A stretch of 64,000 nucleotides of DNA, from positions 175,231,212-175,295,211 of the forward strand of contig JBOZIK010000001.1 in NCBI GenBank assembly GCA_051453625.1, written 5' to 3'. Positions 59,218 through 64,000 of the stretch are shown in pieces. The notes under the pieces were generated by a model. That model had not been told where the DNA came from, ran no database searches, and was given only the letters and a program-made list of their open reading frames with translations. Each line of letters opens with the position of its first letter. Within the stretch, counting starts at the first letter, position 1. This DNA is from Welwitschia mirabilis. Taxonomy: Eukaryota; Gnetophyta; Gnetopsida; Welwitschiales. The position numbers and the translations under genes were made by a program.

Positions 59218-60569
59218 TGTTAACATGTAAAAATTGATATTCTAATCTAGCTATTTGATAAATTTAGCTTAATAGGATATTAATATAACTAATTTATCAT
59301 AAAATTATGTTTTCTACTAGTTTTTAATAGTTTACATGAATTTCTAATCTTTTCATAACATTTTCATGACATTTATCTTTCTTTGAAGGATAGGTTAAAA
59401 TATGATGATCATTTAGCTTAAAATGTTGGTGCCACTGTTTAAGTTAGTAATGCCACTAGTCCTTCTAAGAAACACACCTTAAATCTAGTATTCTATATTT
59501 GTCATTTAAAAATTAGCTAAATGAAATTATCATCTTAATTAGATTTCACATTAGCAATAAATAACATTTTTAATGACATGTGGTAGTAATAAAGATGATA
59601 CATAGTAGCAACACATGGCAGTGCTAAGTAGGATGATGATGGAAACACATGATAACATTATTAGTTAATAGAGCCATAGTTTCTAGAAGATAAGTCTTAC
59701 TCCCCTTATGATTATTCCTACCTAATGCAGAATGACCAAGATCATACCTAATGCTACATGACACATTTTATAATTGCACACCTAATGCTATAAGCTAAAG
59801 ACTTGTAACTATTCTTCAAGTAATGCTTACCTATAAAAGGGCTTTGAAACTTCATTTGTAATATTCTTCATTTCAATAAAAGAATAGAATCTTTGGAGCA
59901 TCAAGCTAATAAGGCATTTTGGTTACTTTCTTTAGGGAGTGATATTCCTTCAAGAATAGCTTGAGAAGTTCTTTCTAGATTCCTTCTTTTTTCATTGATG
60001 TAATGTATATCTTATAATTTAATGTAAAGTAGATGTTAATTTTTATTTTAAATTACATATATCTTTATACTTTTAATACTTAGTAAATCTATGTTATTAA
60101 GCTTTTTTTAGCTAAATGAATTTCTTAGTTAATTCATGCAACTTTATTCTATTTAATAGATCTTAAGTACATTAAGTCCTTAACTTTCATTCTTATTTTA
60201 GGGCTATGAAGGACCAAGTGGGTTTTGAATTCATTAACTATTATATGATGAATGAGATTATGTCATCATAGCCTAAGCCATCATTACTTAATAATTTAAG
60301 GTATGTATCAGGAAGGTGCAAGATATCATTGAAGTGAAAAATCACTAGTGGACAAGTTAAGCTAAATGTTGTAGGCTGCTTTCTTTCTTACCTCTTCAAA
60401 TTAAGTTTCAAGACATTTTTCAACTTTCTCTTTTCCCCCATTTCTTTTATTATAACTTGTAATTAAGTAAAGTTTGTGTAATTTCTATTAAACCACCCTA
60501 ATTAATCTTCTAAAGAGAATGATACTTAGTCATCAATTAGTTTATTTTGATTTGATTATACTTAATAAT
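59218..60569 (+). repeat. Athila-like 3' LTR
   Basis: Starts TGTTAACATGTAAAAATT after a purine tract. It contains TATAAAAGG at 59,832-59,840 and aligns with 54,197-55,054 in its right part and with 23,723 onward at its left. The right end (ACTTAATAA) is fixed only by the extent of homology. Confidence 0.7.
59832..59840 (+). promoter_or_regulatory. TATA box in Athila-like 3' LTR
   Basis: TATAAAAGG, intact; the same place in the 5' LTR reads TAGAAAAGG. Confidence 0.55.
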
Positions 60570-60579
60570 GATTAGTAGT

Positions 60580-61179
60580 GGTTGATGTTAATTACAATAA
60601 GGGAGGTTGTGTTTTTATGTGGTTACATTAGAAAAGATTACAAATTTCATCATGTAGCTTTAAGAATAATTCTTTGTATTCTTATGAAAAATAGATGATG
60701 ACATGACCTTTAAATGATGATGATGTTGTCACTTGATGCTATGCAATGTGTGCTTCATGTCATCATACTTATCACAACCACATATCACTACAACATGCCA
60801 CTTTACATTTGCTCCATGTGTTATTAAAATTAATGTTTATTTCTAATTTAATTTCTAACTAAGCCCACAAGTGGAATGTAATGCATTTCCCATAAGAATA
60901 TTAAAAAGTAGCTTTAGATAAATTCTGCTCTAAACAATCCATAACACCTATAATCTAGATGGTGACAGTAACGTTTTCTAATAGATTTCCTTCATTTCTT
61001 AGTATGTATTTCAGAGGGTAGTAATTAACCTACAATTATTATGAAAAAGTTCATAATTTCATAAAACATAATAAAAAGGGCAAAAGGCATAATTTTATGA
61101 TAAAAGAACTATTTTATCTTTATCTAAGATATATTAATTAAACATATTTGGTTAAAATGTTAATTTTTGCATGTTAACA
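60580..61179 (-). repeat. Athila-like LTR on the minus strand, truncated
   Basis: On the minus strand it starts at 61,179 with TGTTAACATGCAAAAATTA, as at 23,723, and carries the GGCATGTTGTAGTGATATGT block and an AAGCTACATGATGAAATTTG stretch homologous to 24,266 onward. Only the first ~600 bases are present; it abuts the plus-strand LTR ending near 60,569. Confidence 0.65.
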
Positions 61180-64000
61180 CACTCGCTAACTAGACTTTTA
61201 CTAGTTCCATAGCAAAAAATTAATGAAAAATTGATCAACATCAAAATATTATATAATAAAAATATTCAAGTATACTTTTTGATTAATTTTTAACATATAA
61301 GACATTAAAATTCATAAAAATTCTATCAAAAGTAGATGTCTTATCTCTCAATCAAAATTGAACTTTATCCTTAAATAGTAAAAAAAATTAATACAAGTAT
61401 TTTGAGAATAAGTTAAAATTTTTGAAAAGATAATTTTTTTCATTACATGCTTTTCATACTACAAGCTAGAAAATCACTTCAATGTAAATACTTCAAATAC
61501 TACAACTTAAAACACTTTTAGCCTAGCATGGAAAAAAACATTTTAGTATAAAACTCTTTGAGAATACTAAAATGCAGCACAATTAAATGCATATAATAAA
61601 AATGCAATTTTTAACCAAAAGATCTTATACTAGAGAATAAATGTTCTAGTTTCTTATTCATTTTCTTTTGTTTGTATGATATGTATTTTTAATGCTTGGA
61701 AATTTTCTTCATTTTATCCCATAACTTGTGAATCCAAGTTTTATGTTCACATAGTATGTGCTCTAAAAATATGTCACTAGATGAAGAAGAAGAGGATTTT
61801 AAATGTTAAGAGGAAGACAAAGGAGGAAAAGGGGAATGTTCTCCAATAGCTTCTTTATATTTATTATGAGTTGTTGGAGGTACTTACGGAGTTACATAAG
61901 AAGGAATAAAATAAATGGAAAATGGATCATGATGAATCTCTTCTGCTTGCTACTACTATTACTCTTCTTGCTATTCTTTTTATTGCCTTAGGATCTAATC
62001 AAGACTCTGGTTCTTTTAAACTTGAGTAATCTTACAAGATGTGATGGTTACTATATAAGATCTCTTCCAACTTTCATAATCTAATGTTTAGTAAAGGGTA
62101 TTACAGATGATGTTTAAAATATGGCAAGGTAAAGAAAGGCTACATTTATATTCTACATGGTTTATAATGGTTTTAAATAAGAATTTTACTATGTCAAGAG
62201 ACTTATTATGTTAGATTATGCTAATGATATACAAATGGTCACTATAAGCATTAGTGATATATAATGTAAGTAAAATATTGCAAATGATAGATCTAAACAA
62301 AGCAAGATAGTTTTTGTATAAAAATTTACATGATAGTTAGGTATGATAATAGTATTCTAAAAGCAACTGGAAGATAACCTAACTATTCTATTGCTAAGAC
62401 TACTTTAAAATCAACTAATGATATGGAAAATGAAGTGCATTAAATATGTGAGTGAATTTCCTAATGGCATTTATCATTAAAAGTGGGATTCTTATAAAAT
62501 TCAAGTACTTTCTTAAGGTATTAAATTCATTATCTTTCTTTAGTAGATAATTCCAGCCTCTAGTTTCAATTCTTACAACATAAAATAGAGAAAAAATATG
62601 TAGAAAAAATTTAAAAATTCCTTCCTCAATGAAGGCATCTTGTATTCCATTCATTTTCTTTGAGAAAACATCACCAAGAAAAATAGAGAAAGAAGGAGGA
62701 ATGATAAAGGGAGAAAGAAAGAAAGAGGAAGATAGTGTGAGAGATAAGTTAAGTTCAAAAAAATGTAATAAAATAGAGATTACAAGAAATAATTCATGAG
62801 AGATGTGTAAAAAACTAAAAAACATGAGGTAAATGATATACCTATGCTCTAAAAAAGTTTCGAAAACATGTGAGAAAGATATAATAAGAGGTTACATGTG
62901 GGATTCACATGAAAAATAATAATGGTACTAGCAGTGTCAAGAGATAGGACTTGCTAGAAAAGAAAAGCATGATTATGAAATAGGGAGTAGGTTAAGCACA
63001 ACATAGACAGGTCACTAGTCTTGTAGGGATGGTGGAAGGATAAAGAAGAGTGAAAGATTTCATAGATGGAAAGGCAAAGTTATATGAGTCTTATCAAAGG
63101 AAACACTATTGTGTTTATGAATGTGTTTTCTCATAAAACATCATGATAAAGAAAAATGCAATTTGGAAAGACAAATACAATCAATAAAAAACACATTAAT
63201 CCTAAATCAAAAAGATAAAAGACCTAAATTAATGATTAATTTTACTAAAAATTTTACAAATTCTATTTATATTTAAATGGATCACAATATCAAAAAATAA
63301 TATATCCTTTAAGTAAACTTATAAAAATCCAAAAATTAGTAAAAAAGTTTTAAATATACAAGTTAAAAAACATAATCACATAAGCATATCCAACTTATAT
63401 ATTTTCTTTCTAATTTTTACCTTTTTTAGAACCATACATGTTTCTTCTTTCAATCATTTGGATCAAATTGAGCACCTAGTATTCCAACATTTTCATCTAA
63501 TACAATTAAGCATATTTTTTCTTGAGGAAATTAGTACTACATTATGAGTGAGCATTTATAGCCTCTATATAGTTGAACATGTTATAAATAGATCATTATA
63601 GGTGCATTAGTAGCAAGTATCCATAGTTCTAATGTAATTAGCTAAATCCAATTAATTTATAGAAATGAAACGTGCTTTGGAAAAGAGATATTTTATTTAT
63701 TTTGATGTCTACTTATTATATTCGATGTTTTTATGTACATAAAAAGGATCATTGATTCATTAGACTAACCAAGAGAAATCTTGTCTCCATAAAATGCTTA
63801 AAAATAAAGAACATAATATGAAGGTAGATTCCAAATTTTTCCAAATGTGGAGACCTTAAATAAAACAAACCTTAATAAGATAACTTAAAAATAGGAAAAC
63901 GTTTTTTTTAAAACATATGTAAACTTAAAATTCTACATAACTTGTGCTAATAAGGTGATTACTTATTAATGGTTTATTTATTAATGTCCATCAATCATGA
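61180..64000 (-). other. Athila-like 3' internal region on the minus strand
   Basis: The minus strand shows the same course as 21,960-23,722: the GAGTTATCTTATTA and AATCTACCTTCAT segments (63,790-63,900), the duplicated motif (63,602-63,640 and 63,540-63,580), a pyrimidine-rich stretch and then the LTR start. The minus-strand open stretch over 62,415-62,825 lies in the pyrimidine-rich part and looks like a by-product. The element continues past the window end. Confidence 0.6.

Noticed and set aside
61803-61991. 62-residue plus-strand open stretch with an Arg/Lys-rich start and a Leu-rich end
   Set aside because: Low-complexity purine then pyrimidine sequence in the same noncoding region, on the strand opposite to the element; no supporting context.
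62415-62825. 136-residue minus-strand open stretch
   Set aside because: It is rich in Phe, Leu and Ser because it translates a pyrimidine-rich strand, lies in the 3' noncoding region of a minus-strand Athila copy, and has no counterpart frame in the other copies.
1-64000. Host protein-coding gene, rRNA, CRISPR array or endogenous pararetrovirus
   Set aside because: No long uninterrupted frame, exon-like series, rRNA segment or regularly spaced repeat array was found, and the RT-containing segments have the PR-RT-RH-INT order of LTR retrotransposons.

Overview
The window is AT-rich plant nuclear DNA built almost entirely from decayed LTR retrotransposons. No intact host gene, rRNA, tRNA or CRISPR array is visible. 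A flowering plant is the best guess, because Athila- and Tat-type Ty3/gypsy elements and a SIRE-type Ty1/copia element occur together; the species cannot be told from the sequence. Decay is dominated by C-to-T and G-to-A changes: CAG/CAA to TAG/TAA stops, TGT to TAT cysteine losses, and a tRNA-Asp primer site in which all five changes are of this type. This is what heavy cytosine methylation followed by deamination leaves behind.

Layout. (1) 1-18,690: two direct copies of one Tat-like Ty3/gypsy family. Each reads PR-RT-RNase H-INT, a conserved post-pol segment, an antisense ORF, then an LTR and 5' leader. Copy A is split by gaps; copy B has lost about 2.8 kb covering the LTR end, primer site and 5' ORF. 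(2) 18,858-31,991 and 39,583-40,553: a chain of Athila-like LTR and internal segments with gag and protease remnants but no recognisable RT or integrase. (3) 31,992-39,582: a complete LTR-internal-LTR Ty3/gypsy element inserted in the Athila gag, with an identical 5-bp target duplication (CATTG) and gag homology resuming exactly across the insertion. (4) 40,556-42,845: unclassified repeats including a tRNA-like (SINE-type) box A/box B segment. (5) 42,851-51,214: a SIRE-like Ty1/copia element with both LTRs, intact Met-tRNA primer site, gag and protease, no INT/RT/RH, an envelope-like ORF, and near-identical target repeats (TTAAC/TTGAC). (6) 52,627-54,116: a lone copia LTR. (7) 54,117-60,569: another Athila-like element. 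(8) 60,580-64,000: a minus-strand Athila-like element meeting the previous one LTR to LTR.

None of the elements could move by itself now. The parts most worth a second look are the antisense ORF kept in both Tat copies, a short inverted-repeat motif repeated about six times through the 31,992-39,582 element, a duplicated motif about 65 bp apart kept in the 3' region of four Athila copies on both strands, and several N gaps whose flanks show that the assembly is locally duplicated or chimeric.
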